From Streptomyces sp. Ag109_O5-10 (GTDB taxonomy: Bacteria > Actinomycetota > Actinomycetes > Streptomycetales > Streptomycetaceae), in contig NZ_FNTQ01000001.1 in the NCBI RefSeq assembly GCF_900105755.1, positions 8,246,001-8,310,000 on the forward strand: a stretch of DNA of 64,000 nucleotides. Direction: 5' to 3'. The stretch's first letter is position 1; each line of letters begins with the position of its first letter. Made by a program: the position numbers and the translations under genes. A model generated the notes under the pieces. That model worked only from the letters and a program-made list of their open reading frames with translations, was not told the DNA's origin and searched no databases. This document shows, piece after piece, positions 42,037-51,929 of the stretch.

Positions 42037-43062
42037 ATGAGTACGTACCGAGTCGCGCAGGTGCCCGCCCTGGGCGGGCCGTTCGAGATCGTCGAGCGGG
42101 AGGTGCCGCGGCCGGGCCCCGGCCATGTGCGGATCGCGGTGGAGGCCTGCGGCATCTGCCACAGCGACACCTTCTTCGTCACCGCCGCACTGCCCGGTGT
42201 CACGTTCCCGGTGGTGCCCGGCCACGAGATCGCCGGGCGGATCGAGGAACTCGGCGAGGGCATCGAGGACTGGGGCTGGCGGCTCGGCGACCGCGTGGGA
42301 GTCGGCTGGTTCGGCGGCAGCTGCGGCCACTGCAAGCCCTGCCGCCAGGGCGACTTCATCGTCTGCGAGAACCTGAAGGTGCCCGGCTGGTCCTACGACG
42401 GCGGCTTCGGCCAGCAGGTGATCGCGCCGGTCGACGCCCTGGCCCGCATCCCCGACGGGCTGACCTCGGCCGACGCGGCGCCGCTCGGCTGCGCGGGCGT
42501 GACCACCTTCAACGGCCTGCGGCGCAGCCCGGCCGAGCCCGGTGACCTGGTCGCCGTCGTCGGCCTCGGCGGACTCGGCCACCTCGGCGTGAAGTACGCG
42601 GTGGCCATGGGCTTCGAGACGGTGGCCATCGCCCGCGGCGCCGAGAAGGCGGATTTCGCGAAGCAGCTCGGCGCCCACCACTACGTCGACTCCACGACCG
42701 AGACCCCGGTCGCGGAGGCCCTGCAGTCGCTCGGCGGCGCCAAGGTCGTGCTCGCCACCGCGGGCAACTCCCAGGCGATCTCGGCGGCCGTGGACGGGCT
42801 GGGACCCCGGGGCGAGCTGGTGGTGATCGGCATCGACCCGGAGCCGCTCGGGATCAGTCCGCTCCAGCTGCTCACGGCCGCGCGGGAGATCCGCGGCCAC
42901 CCGTCCGGCACCGCGCAGGACGTGCAGGACACCATGGAGTTCAGCGCCCTGCACGGGATCCGCCCGACGATCGAGACCGTATCGCTGGACCAGGCGGACG
43001 AGGCCTACCAGAAGATGCTCACCGGGGCCGCGCGCTTCCGCATGGTCCTCACCTACGACTGA
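42037..43062 (+). CDS. Zinc-dependent alcohol dehydrogenase
   Basis: 341-residue medium-chain dehydrogenase. Catalytic zinc ligands are in ACGICHSDTF and PGHEIAGRIEE; structural zinc cysteines are in GSCGHCKPCRQGDFIVCE; the cofactor motif is VVGLGGLGHLG. It lacks strong clues to the substrate. The ATG at 42037 follows GGGAGAAG; frame-open sequence from 41980 has no signal. It is similar in outline to AdhP/CAD-like enzymes that reduce aldehydes with NAD(P)H. Confidence 0.92.
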   Translation: MSTYRVAQVPALGGPFEIVEREVPRPGPGHVRIAVEACGICHSDTFFVTAALPGVTFPVVPGHEIAGRIEELGEGIEDWGWRLGDRVGVGWFGGSCGHCKPCRQGDFIVCENLKVPGWSYDGGFGQQVIAPVDALARIPDGLTSADAAPLGCAGVTTFNGLRRSPAEPGDLVAVVGLGGLGHLGVKYAVAMGFETVAIARGAEKADFAKQLGAHHYVDSTTETPVAEALQSLGGAKVVLATAGNSQAISAAVDGLGPRGELVVIGIDPEPLGISPLQLLTAAREIRGHPSGTAQDVQDTMEFSALHGIRPTIETVSLDQADEAYQKMLTGAARFRMVLTYD

Positions 43063-43154
43063 GACCCGCGGCCGGGACCCACGACTGAGACCTGCGGTGC
43101 ACGAGTCACACGCGGCGGTGTCACACGGCTGCCGGAGGCACGGCGGGCGGGCGC

Positions 43155-45008
43155 TCAGCCGCGTACCGCGCGGGCCGCGAGCAGCGCGATGTCGTCCTCG
43201 GAACCGGCGGCGAGGTGCGCGAGGACCGTGTCGACGATCTTGTCCAGCGGATCGGTGGGGGACAGCGACAGCCCCGTCAGCCGGGCCAGCCCGCGGTCGA
43301 TGTCCTCGCCGCGCCGCTCCACGAGACCGTCCGTGTACAGGAGCAGCACTCCGCCGCGCTCCGGGGTGACCCGCTGCTCGTACCGGCCGAGCCCACTGCC
43401 CAGCGGCGGGCCGACCGGCACCGGGACCAGCTGCGTCTCGCCCTGCGGGGAGATCCAGACCGGCGGCAGGTGGCCGGCGCTGGCGTAGGTGAGGGTGGCG
43501 ACGTCCGCGTCGCCGAGCGCGAGGAAGCAGGTGGCCACCCGCTCGAAGCCGGAGTCGGCGACCATGCGGTCCGCGTGCTGGAGGATGCGGCCCGGCGAGA
43601 GCCCCGCGAGGGCCAGGGCGCGCATCGTCGAACGGTAGTGGCTCATCGCCACCGCCGCGTCCACCCCGTGGCCCATCACGTCCCCGATGACCAGCATCGT
43701 GCGGCCGTCGGGCAGGGCCAGGACGTCGTACCAGTCGCCGCCGATCAGCGAGCCGTCATCGGCGGGACGGTAGCGGCCCGTGGTCTCCACGCCGCCGTGC
43801 TGCCGCAACTGGCCGGGCTCGGTCAACAGGGCCCGCTGCAACTCCAGGGCCATCGTGTGCTCGCGTTCGAAGCGGACCGCGCGGTCCAGGGCGCGGGCGG
43901 CGCGGGCGGCGAGTTCGCGGGCCACCGTGGCGTCCTCGTTCGAGAACGGCGCGGAGTCCCCGGCCCGGGCCAGCAGCAGGATGCCGAGCACCCGGCCGTC
44001 CGCGACCAGGGGGGCGAGGAGCACCGAGTGGACTTGGGCGGCCAGACACGCCTGCGCGGGCGCCCAGCGCGGGATCAGCGACCGCCACTGCGCCGCCGTG
44101 ATCGCGTTGCGCCGCCAGATCCGGCCCGCCGCCAGGTTCCGCCGGTTCCCGGTGCCGCGCGGCCAGCCGACCAGCTCGCCGCGCGCGTCGAGGGCCGCGA
44201 GACCGGTGACCAGCCCGGGCCGCGTGGCGTACGCCGCGAGCCGGGTCGGCGTACGCCGCGCCGGCACGGTGTCCGGCGGACTGAGCTCCACCCCGGCCGC
44301 GTCCGCCAGCTCCGGTACGACGAACTCCGCCAGCTCCCGGCAGGTCCCGGCGACATCGGTGCCGGTGCCGATCCGGGACGCGGCCGAGTCCAGCAGCGCG
44401 AGGCGCCGGTGGGCGCGCTCCAGCTCGTACACGTACTGCTGCGGCTCGCTGATCTCCAGGCCCACCGCGGCCACGCCCACCACCCGGCCCGTGCCGTCCA
44501 CGAGCCGGTGGTAGACGCACCGCCACTCGCGGACCTGGTACGGCGAGTCCACCCAGGTGCGGCCGGTGACGACCGCCTCGCGGGGCCGTCCGTCGCGGAT
44601 GACGTCCCGCAGCACCTGGTCGGGCCGCCTGAGGTGCGGCAGCACCTCGCGCTGGGTGCGGCCCAGGTAGGCCTCGGCGGGCAGGCCCGTGGCCCGGGCC
44701 ATGTGCGGGTTGACGTAGAGGTAGCGCAGGTCGGTGCCGAGCACGGCGAAGCCCACGGCCGCGTCCTCGACGATGCCGCGGAGCATGTCGACGTAGTCGA
44801 TGCCGACGGGCGGTGCGTCCGCACCGGCCGGAGCCTGTGTGCCCCGTGCGGGGGGCGCGACCGGCGCCTCCGGGGTGTCCCGGGCGCCCGGTGAGCTCGG
44901 GGTGTCCCGTGCGGTCGCTCCCGTCGGTGCCGTGGGCGCAGCCGGTGCCGTCGGTTCGACCGGCGGTGCCGGTGCGGCCCGTCGTCGTGAGGAGGTGTCC
45001 CTGTCCAC
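43155..45008 (-). CDS. PAS-GAF-SpoIIE PP2C-type serine phosphatase
   Basis: 617-residue signalling protein. A Pro/Ala-rich N-terminal 65 residues is followed by a PAS domain (about 70-190, VGFAVLGTDLRYLYVNPHMA), a GAF domain (about 205-385) and a SpoIIE/RsbU PP2C domain (about 410-612, SLIGGDWYDVLALPDGR, IGDVMGHGVDAAVAM, LLLYTDGLVERRGEDI). Proteins of this kind dephosphorylate anti-anti-sigma factors in response to signals. No HATPase kinase domain is attached. The GTG start at 45008 has GAGGAGG upstream. It is divergent from the nitrate reductase gene. Confidence 0.9.
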   Translation of the reverse strand: MDRDTSSRRRAAPAPPVEPTAPAAPTAPTGATARDTPSSPGARDTPEAPVAPPARGTQAPAGADAPPVGIDYVDMLRGIVEDAAVGFAVLGTDLRYLYVNPHMARATGLPAEAYLGRTQREVLPHLRRPDQVLRDVIRDGRPREAVVTGRTWVDSPYQVREWRCVYHRLVDGTGRVVGVAAVGLEISEPQQYVYELERAHRRLALLDSAASRIGTGTDVAGTCRELAEFVVPELADAAGVELSPPDTVPARRTPTRLAAYATRPGLVTGLAALDARGELVGWPRGTGNRRNLAAGRIWRRNAITAAQWRSLIPRWAPAQACLAAQVHSVLLAPLVADGRVLGILLLARAGDSAPFSNEDATVARELAARAARALDRAVRFEREHTMALELQRALLTEPGQLRQHGGVETTGRYRPADDGSLIGGDWYDVLALPDGRTMLVIGDVMGHGVDAAVAMSHYRSTMRALALAGLSPGRILQHADRMVADSGFERVATCFLALGDADVATLTYASAGHLPPVWISPQGETQLVPVPVGPPLGSGLGRYEQRVTPERGGVLLLYTDGLVERRGEDIDRGLARLTGLSLSPTDPLDKIVDTVLAHLAAGSEDDIALLAARAVRG

Positions 45009-45169
45009 CCGGTCCTCCTCGCCTGCCCCCTCCCTCGGCCGCCCTCATCGTGCAACAGGTCCCGGCACGGCGCATCCCGGAACCGCTCCGGCCGGTACCT
45101 CGGGCGCTCTCGCTCACATCGCCCCGAGCGCGGCTGTGCGGCGGCCTTAACCCCCGTTGATCGGGAGCG

Positions 45170-45185
45170 GTGACGCCGGTGTAAT
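45170..45185 (+). promoter_or_regulatory. GlnR-like half box upstream of the nitrate reductase gene
   Basis: GTGAC-N6-GTAAT, close to the a/b half-sites of the actinobacterial GlnR box (gTnAC-N6-GaAAC), 32 bp upstream of the ATG. An 11-bp upstream continuation is weak. Nitrogen control by GlnR is known for Streptomyces nitrate assimilation, so this is plausible but unproven. Confidence 0.35.
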
Positions 45186-45216
45186 CAGCCCTCCCTACCG
45201 TCGGGACCGGACGGAA

Positions 45217-48200
45217 ATGGCAGACGAGCAGGAACAGGGGGCGCCCGTGGCCGCGCCGGACTCGCGCAGCACCGGCACCCGCAGGGTGCGGACCGTCTGC
45301 TCGTACTGCGGGGTCGGCTGCGGCATGGTCCTGGACGTCGGCAGGGGCCCGGACGGCCGCCGTACCGTCCTGCAGGCGTCCGGCGACAAGGAGCACCCGG
45401 CCAACTTTGGCCGGCTCTGCACGAAGGGCGCCACCACCGCCGACATGCTCGCCGCTCCCGGCCGGCTGACCACCGCCCTGCTGCGGCCCGAGCGGGGCGC
45501 GGAGGCGGTGCCCTCGGCCGTGGACGCGGCGGTCGCGGAGACCGCGCGCCGGCTGCGGGCGATCGTCGACGAGCACGGCCCGGACGCGGTCGCCCTCTAC
45601 GTCTCCGGCCAGATGAGCCTGGAGGCCCAGTACCTCGCCAACAAGCTCACCAAGGGGTGGCTGCGCACCAACAACATCGAGTCCAATTCCCGGCTGTGCA
45701 TGGCCAGCGCCGCCACCGGCTACAAGCTCTCGCTCGGTGCCGACGGCCCGCCCGGCTCGTACCAGGACCTCGACCGGGCGGACGTATTCCTCGTCATCGG
45801 CGCCAACATGGCCGACTGCCATCCCATCCTCTTCCTGCGTCTGATGGACCGGGTGAAGGCGGGCGCGAAGCTGATCGTCGTGGACCCGCGCCGGACCGCC
45901 ACGGCCGACAAGGCCGACCTGTTCCTCCAGGTGAGACCCGGCACGGACCTCGCCCTCCTGAACGGACTGCTCCACCTGCTGCACGCGAACGGGCACACCG
46001 ACCCGGACTTCGTCGCCGCCCACACCGAGGGCTGGGAGGCGATGCCGGAGTTCCTCGCCGGCTACCCGCCCGCCGCCGTCGCCGACATCACCGGCATCCC
46101 CGAGGCCGACCTGCGCGCGGCCGCCCGGCTGATCGGCGAGGCGGGGGAGTGGACCAGCTGCTGGACCATGGGCCTCAACCAGTCCACGCACGGCACCTGG
46201 AACACCAACGCCCTGGTCAACCTGCACCTGGCAACCGGGAAGATCTGCCGCCCCGGCAGCGGCCCGCTCTCCCTCACCGGCCAGCCCAACGCCATGGGCG
46301 GCCGCGAGATGGGCTACATGGGTCCCGGACTGCCCGGCCAGCGGTCGGTGCTCGTCGACGCCGACCGCGCCTTCGTCGAGGAGCAGTGGGGGCTGGCGCC
46401 CGGGTCGATCCGCGCCGACGGCGTCGGCAAGGGCACGGTGGAGATGTTCCGGAAGATGGCCGACGGCGAGATCAAGGCCTGCTGGATCATCTGCACCAAC
46501 CCGGTCGCCTCCGTCGCCAACCGCCGGTCCGTCATCGAGGGCCTGGAGGCCGCCGAGTTCGTCGTCACCCAGGACGTCTTCACCGACACCGAGACCAACG
46601 CCTACGCGGACGTCGTCCTGCCCGCCGCCCTGTGGACCGAGACCGAGGGCGTCCTCATCAACAGCGAGCGCACCCTCACCCTCGCCCGCCCCGCCGCCGA
46701 CCCGCCCGGCGAGGCCACCGCCGACTGGCGGCTGATCGCCGGCGTGGCCCGCGCGATGGGGTACGAGGACGGCTTCTGCTACGACAGCGCGGAGGAGATC
46801 TTCGAGGAGATCAAGCGCTTCCACAACCCGCAGACCGGCTACGACCTGCGGGGCGTGACCTACGACCGGCTGCGCGCCGCCCCCGTCCAGTGGCCGGCCG
46901 CCACCGCCGAGGGACCCGACCGCAACCCCGTCCGCTACCTCGACACCGATGGCACCCTCACCTTCGCCACCGCCTCCGGACGCGCCGTCTTCCACGCCAG
47001 GCCGCACCTGGACCCCGCCGAGATGCCGGACGACGACCACCCGTTCGTCCTGAACACCGGCCGCCTCCAGCACCAGTGGCACACCCTGACCAAGACCGCG
47101 AAGGTCGCCAGGCTGAACAGGCTCAACCCCGGCCCGTTCGTCGAGGTGCACCCCGAGGACGCGGCCGCGCTCGGGCTCGCCGACGGCGACTCCGTGGAGG
47201 TCGCCTCACGGCGCGGCCGGGCGGTACTGCCCGCGGTCGTCACCGACCGGGTGCTGCCCGGAACCTGCTTCGCGCCCTTCCACTGGAACGACCTGTTCGG
47301 CGAGTACCTCAGCGTCAACGCGGTGACCAGCGACGCGGTGGACCCCCTGTCGTTCCAGCCCGAGCTGAAGGTGAGCGCGGTGTCGCTGACCAAGGTGGCC
47401 ACGCCGGTGAGCGTGCAGGTGCCCGGTGCCCAGGAGGCTCCCGCCGCCCTCGACGGGCCCGTTGCCGCCGTCGTCGCGCCCACCGCGGTGCCGGTGCCGT
47501 CCGCCGCCTCGGTGTTCGGCCTCGACCCCGCCCCACCGCCGGTCCTCACCGCGGCCGAACGGCAGTACCTGGTCGGTTTCCTCGCCGGCATCCCGGCCGG
47601 CGCCCCGGGCGTCCCCGTGCTCTCGCCGGACGCGCCGTTCAGCCCCGACCACGCCCTGTGGGTCAACGGCGCCCTCGCCGGCATGTACTCCCGGTCTGCC
47701 GCGGTCCCGGCCCCGCTGCCCACGCCCGGCCGCCAGGTGGTGGTGCTCTGGGCCTCGCAGACCGGCAACGCCGAGGACTTCGCCGCCACCGCCGCCGAGC
47801 GCCTCACCGCGGGCGGCCACGCGGTCTCCCTCGTCGCCATGGACCAGGCCGACCCGGCCGCCCTGCCCCCGGGCGCCGACCTGCTCCTGATCACCAGCAC
47901 CTTCGGCGACGGCGACGCCCCCGACAACGGCGCCGGTTTCTGGGACGGCCTCGCCGCCCTCGATGCCGGGCCCCTCGCGGGCCGCCGGTACGCCGTGCTG
48001 GCCTTCGGCGACTCCAGCTACGACGACTTCTGCGGGCACGGGCGACGCCTGGACAGCCGGATGGACGAGCTCGGCGCGGTCCGGATCACGCCGCGCGCCG
48101 ACTGCGAACCGGACTACGAGACCCGGGCGGCGGCCTGGCTGGACCAGGTGCTCATGGCCCTGCAGCACGAGCCCACGTCGTCCGCCGCGGCGGACCCGGC

Positions 48201-49344
48201 CCCCGCGCCCGCCAGGTCCCGGCGCCCGGTCCCCCTCACCGCCCGCCTCGTCGGCAACCGGCTGCTCAGCCTGCCCGGCGCCGGCAAGGAGGTCCGCCGC
48301 TTCACCTTCGACACCCGCGACGGCGAGACCCCACTGGTCTACGAGGCGGGCGACGCGCTCGGTGTCCGCCCACTCAACTCCCCTGACCTGGTGGCGGAAT
48401 GGCTGGACGTCACCGGTCTCGACGCCGCAACGGCCGTGGAAGTGAACGGAGTCGGCGAAGTCCCCCTCGCCGAGGCCTTCTCCCGCCACCTGGACATCAC
48501 CCGCGTCACCCCGGACCTGCTCCGCTTCGCCGCCGAACGCACCCGTGACCCGCGCGAGTTGCGCAAGCTGCTGCGCCCCGACAACAAGGACGGGCTGGCC
48601 AAGTGGTCCTGGGGCCGCCAGGCGGTCGACGTCGTCGCCGAGTTCGGGATCCGGGCCGGCGCCCAGGAGTGGGCCGGCGTCCTCGGCAGGCTCCGGCCCC
48701 GCCTCTACTCCATCTCGTCCAGCCCGCTGACCGACCCCCACCAGGTCTCGCTCACCGTCTCCGTCGTCCGCTACGAGAACCTGCGCGGCCGACGCAGGCA
48801 GGGCGTCTGCTCGCCGTTCCTCGCCGAGGCCGAACCCGGCACGCCGGTCCCGGTGCACGTCCAGCGCTCCCCGCACTTCCGGCCGCCCGCCGACCCGGCG
48901 ACCCCCATGGTCATGGTCGGCCCCGGCACCGGCGTGGCGCCGTTCGTCGGCTTCCTCGAAGAACGCCGCGCCCGCGGCCACCGCGCCCCCAACTGGCTGT
49001 TCTTCGGCGAACAGCACCGGGCCACCGACTTCTACTACGAGCGGGAACTCACCGCCCTGCTCGCCGACGGCACCCTCAGTCGCCTCGACACCGCCTTCTC
49101 CCGCGACCAGCGTGCCAAGGTCTACGTCCAGGACCGGATGCGCGAACACGGCCCGCTGCTGTGGTCCTGGCTCCAGGACGGCGCCCGCTTCTACGTCTGC
49201 GGCGACGCCTCCCGGATGGCCAACGACGTCGAGCGGGCCCTGAAGGACATCGCCGGCGCGCACGGCGGACTGACCGAGGACGAGGCGACGGTGTACGTCA
49301 GACAGCTGGCCGCGGAGCGGCGTTACGTCCGCGACGTCTACTGA
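45217..49344 (+). CDS. Assimilatory nitrate reductase fused to a diflavin (sulfite reductase-like) flavoprotein
   Basis: 1375-residue fusion. Residues 25-70 bind a 4Fe-4S cluster (C28, C31, C35, C68), followed by a molybdopterin-guanine-dinucleotide oxidoreductase of the NasA/NarB type (NIESNSRLCMASA, LTGQPNAMGGREMGYM) to about residue 735. From about 840 comes an FMN flavodoxin domain (LWASQTGNAEDFA), then an FAD/NADPH reductase of the CysJ type (RLYSISSSP about 1162, ending FYVCGDASRMANDVERAL). Electrons can thus pass from NADPH to nitrate in one chain. The ATG at 45217 is used; longer frame-open sequence has no ribosome-binding site. Known in Streptomyces as NasA-type. Confidence 0.92.
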   Translation: MADEQEQGAPVAAPDSRSTGTRRVRTVCSYCGVGCGMVLDVGRGPDGRRTVLQASGDKEHPANFGRLCTKGATTADMLAAPGRLTTALLRPERGAEAVPSAVDAAVAETARRLRAIVDEHGPDAVALYVSGQMSLEAQYLANKLTKGWLRTNNIESNSRLCMASAATGYKLSLGADGPPGSYQDLDRADVFLVIGANMADCHPILFLRLMDRVKAGAKLIVVDPRRTATADKADLFLQVRPGTDLALLNGLLHLLHANGHTDPDFVAAHTEGWEAMPEFLAGYPPAAVADITGIPEADLRAAARLIGEAGEWTSCWTMGLNQSTHGTWNTNALVNLHLATGKICRPGSGPLSLTGQPNAMGGREMGYMGPGLPGQRSVLVDADRAFVEEQWGLAPGSIRADGVGKGTVEMFRKMADGEIKACWIICTNPVASVANRRSVIEGLEAAEFVVTQDVFTDTETNAYADVVLPAALWTETEGVLINSERTLTLARPAADPPGEATADWRLIAGVARAMGYEDGFCYDSAEEIFEEIKRFHNPQTGYDLRGVTYDRLRAAPVQWPAATAEGPDRNPVRYLDTDGTLTFATASGRAVFHARPHLDPAEMPDDDHPFVLNTGRLQHQWHTLTKTAKVARLNRLNPGPFVEVHPEDAAALGLADGDSVEVASRRGRAVLPAVVTDRVLPGTCFAPFHWNDLFGEYLSVNAVTSDAVDPLSFQPELKVSAVSLTKVATPVSVQVPGAQEAPAALDGPVAAVVAPTAVPVPSAASVFGLDPAPPPVLTAAERQYLVGFLAGIPAGAPGVPVLSPDAPFSPDHALWVNGALAGMYSRSAAVPAPLPTPGRQVVVLWASQTGNAEDFAATAAERLTAGGHAVSLVAMDQADPAALPPGADLLLITSTFGDGDAPDNGAGFWDGLAALDAGPLAGRRYAVLAFGDSSYDDFCGHGRRLDSRMDELGAVRITPRADCEPDYETRAAAWLDQVLMALQHEPTSSAAADPAPAPARSRRPVPLTARLVGNRLLSLPGAGKEVRRFTFDTRDGETPLVYEAGDALGVRPLNSPDLVAEWLDVTGLDAATAVEVNGVGEVPLAEAFSRHLDITRVTPDLLRFAAERTRDPRELRKLLRPDNKDGLAKWSWGRQAVDVVAEFGIRAGAQEWAGVLGRLRPRLYSISSSPLTDPHQVSLTVSVVRYENLRGRRRQGVCSPFLAEAEPGTPVPVHVQRSPHFRPPADPATPMVMVGPGTGVAPFVGFLEERRARGHRAPNWLFFGEQHRATDFYYERELTALLADGTLSRLDTAFSRDQRAKVYVQDRMREHGPLLWSWLQDGARFYVCGDASRMANDVERALKDIAGAHGGLTEDEATVYVRQLAAERRYVRDVY

Positions 49345-49360
49345 CCGGATGACGGCCGGT

Positions 49361-49486
49361 TCACCGACTGCCCATCAGATGGTGCATGGTGAGGGCGAGT
49401 CGCAGCCGGAACCGGTCCTGCGGGGTGCGCACCGGCCAGTCCAGCAGATGCCCGGCATGCGTCAACCGCTCCTGGACATGCGGACA
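49361..49486 (-). pseudogene. C-terminal fragment of a PucR-type regulator
   Basis: The minus strand ends ERLTHAGHLLDWPVRTPQDR then FRLRLALTMHHLMGSR and a stop at 49361, resembling the end of the PucR C-terminal HTH (a helix followed by DRFRLRLAL). Only about 40 codons are recognisable; upstream the frame runs into unrelated sequence. Confidence 0.55.
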
Positions 49487-49489
49487 TGA

Positions 49490-49807
49490 CGCGTCATCCG
49501 GCGGTACGGCGAGGAGATCCAGCCGTGCACGGTCCCGGTCGCCCACTGCGCGGAGCGTACGGTCACCACCATCGAGGGACTCGCCGACGGCGACACCCTG
49601 CACCCCGTCCGACAGGCCTGGCCGGCCTGCGACGTGGCCGGGTGCGGCTTCCGCCGGCCCGGCCGGATCACGGCGGCCGCCGCCCTCCTCGAACGCACCC
49701 CGCACCCGACGGACGCCGCCATCGACGCCATCGAGAACGTCCGCCGCCGCGGCACCTGCCCCAGGATCAGGGAGGCGAGCAAGAAGGCTTCGGCGAGCGG
49801 AGGTTGA
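49490..49807 (+). pseudogene. Remnant of a [2Fe-2S] aldehyde/xanthine oxidoreductase small subunit
   Basis: The frame after the TGA at 49487 reads VTTIEGLADGDTLHPVRQAW, DVAGCGFRRPGRITAAAALL and HPTDAAIDAIENVRRRGTC, clearly the second half of a molybdenum-hydroxylase (2Fe-2S) subunit. No start codon precedes it. In functional relatives the corresponding positions carry CGYCQPG and NLCRCGTY; here the cluster cysteines are largely replaced (CGFRRPG, NVRRRGTC), so it cannot bind the second cluster. Confidence 0.65.
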
Positions 49808-49963
49808 GCCCCGGCCCCGCTCCGTCACCTTCCGACCCGCGAAGGGCGACCAAAGATGCCGAGGCATGGACCATGGACGCCCGGGCACAGACGATCGGCC
49901 GACGCGCCCGCGACCACGCCCGCCCGACGATGGGGTCCATCCGACGAGCGGGAGGTACGAGAC

Positions 49964-51910
49964 GTGAGGACAGCACGGGGGAGTGCGGCCGTGACCCTGG
50001 CCGTGGCGGCCGCACTGGCATCGACGGCCGGCACACCGGCCCCGCACCACCCCTCACCCATCCGGCTCTACGTGGCCCCCTGGGGCGACGACCACGGGCC
50101 CGGCACCCTGGACCACCCCTTCGCGACCCCGGCCCGCGCGCAGCGCGCGGTACGGGCCGTCGCCCCGCGCATGACCTCGGACGTCACGGTGAACCTGCGC
50201 GCCGGCACCTACCGCCTCACCTCCCCCCTCCGCCTGACCGCCGCCGACTCCGGCCGGCACGGCCACCGGGTGGTCTACCAGGCGTACGGCTACGGCACCG
50301 CGCACCAGGAACCGGTCACCCTCAGCGGCGGCCGGCCCGTCACCGGCTGGCGCCCGGATCCCGGCCGCCCCGGCGTCTGGCGTGCCGACGTGGGAGGCCT
50401 GGAGACCCGCCAGCTCTACGTCGACGGCCACCGGGCCCCACGGGCGTCCCTCGGCGCACCCCTGCCCGGCAGACTCACCCTGACCGCCACCGGCTACACC
50501 ACGACCAGCGGGCTGCCCCTCTCCTGGCACCGCCCCGCCGACCTCGAAGTCGTCTACCGCTACGACTACGCGGAAGGCCGCTGCGGCGTGAAGGCGATCT
50601 CCGCGTCCGCCGCCACCCCCACGAGGACCACGATCACCATGGACCAGCCCTGCTGGCGGCTGGCCCGGACCCTCTACGGCGCGGACGCCCTCACCCGGAC
50701 CCACGACGTCGAGAACGCCGCCGACTTCCTCACCCGCACCGGCACCTGGTACCTGGACCGCTCCCGCCCCGGCCACCACACCCTCCTCTACCGCCCCCGA
50801 CCCGGTCAGGACATGACCCGCACCGAGGTCCTCGCCCCCACCCTCCAGACCCTGCTCAGCGGCACCGGGACGGGGGCCTCCCGCCCGCTCCACGACCTCA
50901 CCCTCCGCGGCCTGACCTTCGCCCACGCCACCTGGCTGGCACCGAACGAACCGGCCGGTTTCGCCGCCGCCTGGAGCATGTACATGCGCCCGGGCCAGGG
51001 CGGCGACATCACCGTTCACACCGTCCCCGGCAACGTCACCTTCCGGTACGCGGACCGCATCACCCTCACCGGCAACCGCTTCGTCCACCTCGGTGCCCAG
51101 GGCCTCACCCTCACCGCCGGCACCTCGCACACCACGGTCACCGGCAACGTCTTCACGGACATCTCCGACGGCGGCATCACGCTGGGCGTCCTGCCACCGG
51201 CCACCCGCGGCAGGAACGCGGGCAACCGGATCACGGACAACTGGATCCACCGCATCGGCGCCGAGTACCGCGCCGCCTCCGCCGTCTGGAACAGCGCCAC
51301 CCAGGACACCCTCATCGCCCACAACCAGGTCGACCACGTCCCCTACACCGGCATCCTCTCCGGCCCCAGCGAGGACCTGCGCGGCCTGACCCGCCGCAAC
51401 CGCGTCCTCGGCAACCGGGTCTTCGCCACCAACCGCCTGCTGGCCGACGGCGGCGGCATCTACCTGCGCGGCGACCAGGGCCCCTCCTACGCGGACGGCG
51501 CCCTGGTCGCCCGCAACGCCGTCACCGACAGTCCGGGCGCCGTCTGGAACGTCGGCATCTACACCGACGACTCCAGCAACCGCGTCACCGTCCGCGACAA
51601 CGTCGTCCACGACTACGTCGCCTCCATCGGCGGATGCAGCGAGAACTGGGGCAACCGCCCCGTCCGCAACATCCGCTACACCGGCAACTACTGGGACGAC
51701 AGGGTCCCCGCCTGGCTCGCCCGCCGCCCCTACCCGGGAGCCTGGCCCCCCGCCCCCGACTGCGGCGACCCCCAGCACCTCCACTTCACCTCCAACACCC
51801 TCCTCACCCCGACCACCCCCTGCCCCGCCCACCCGACCTGCGCCGCCATCACGGCCGAGGCGGGCCCGCGGTGGCCGTACCGCGGAAGACTGGGGCTGGG
51901 CCCGCGCTGA
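49964..51910 (+). CDS. Secreted right-handed beta-helix protein (glycosidase-like)
   Basis: 648-residue exported protein. A short signal (GSAAVTLAVAAALASTAGTP) precedes RLYVAPWGDDHGPGTLDHPF, the usual opening of secreted parallel beta-helix polysaccharide enzymes. Repeated PbH1 turns (NRFVHLGAQGLTLTAGTSH, GNVFTDISDGGITLG, DNWIHRIGAEYRAASAVWNS, HNQVDHVPYTGILSG) span about 310-560. The pattern resembles GH141-like and related carbohydrate-active proteins. The GTG at 49964 has GGGAGG 8-9 nt upstream. Confidence 0.85.
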   Translation: MRTARGSAAVTLAVAAALASTAGTPAPHHPSPIRLYVAPWGDDHGPGTLDHPFATPARAQRAVRAVAPRMTSDVTVNLRAGTYRLTSPLRLTAADSGRHGHRVVYQAYGYGTAHQEPVTLSGGRPVTGWRPDPGRPGVWRADVGGLETRQLYVDGHRAPRASLGAPLPGRLTLTATGYTTTSGLPLSWHRPADLEVVYRYDYAEGRCGVKAISASAATPTRTTITMDQPCWRLARTLYGADALTRTHDVENAADFLTRTGTWYLDRSRPGHHTLLYRPRPGQDMTRTEVLAPTLQTLLSGTGTGASRPLHDLTLRGLTFAHATWLAPNEPAGFAAAWSMYMRPGQGGDITVHTVPGNVTFRYADRITLTGNRFVHLGAQGLTLTAGTSHTTVTGNVFTDISDGGITLGVLPPATRGRNAGNRITDNWIHRIGAEYRAASAVWNSATQDTLIAHNQVDHVPYTGILSGPSEDLRGLTRRNRVLGNRVFATNRLLADGGGIYLRGDQGPSYADGALVARNAVTDSPGAVWNVGIYTDDSSNRVTVRDNVVHDYVASIGGCSENWGNRPVRNIRYTGNYWDDRVPAWLARRPYPGAWPPAPDCGDPQHLHFTSNTLLTPTTPCPAHPTCAAITAEAGPRWPYRGRLGLGPR

Positions 51911-51929
51911 CCGCGGACCCGACCGGCGG

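Noticed and set aside
45147..45163. Upstream half of a full GlnR box
   Set aside because: TAACC and GATCG match the consensus too weakly; only the proximal half-box is reported.
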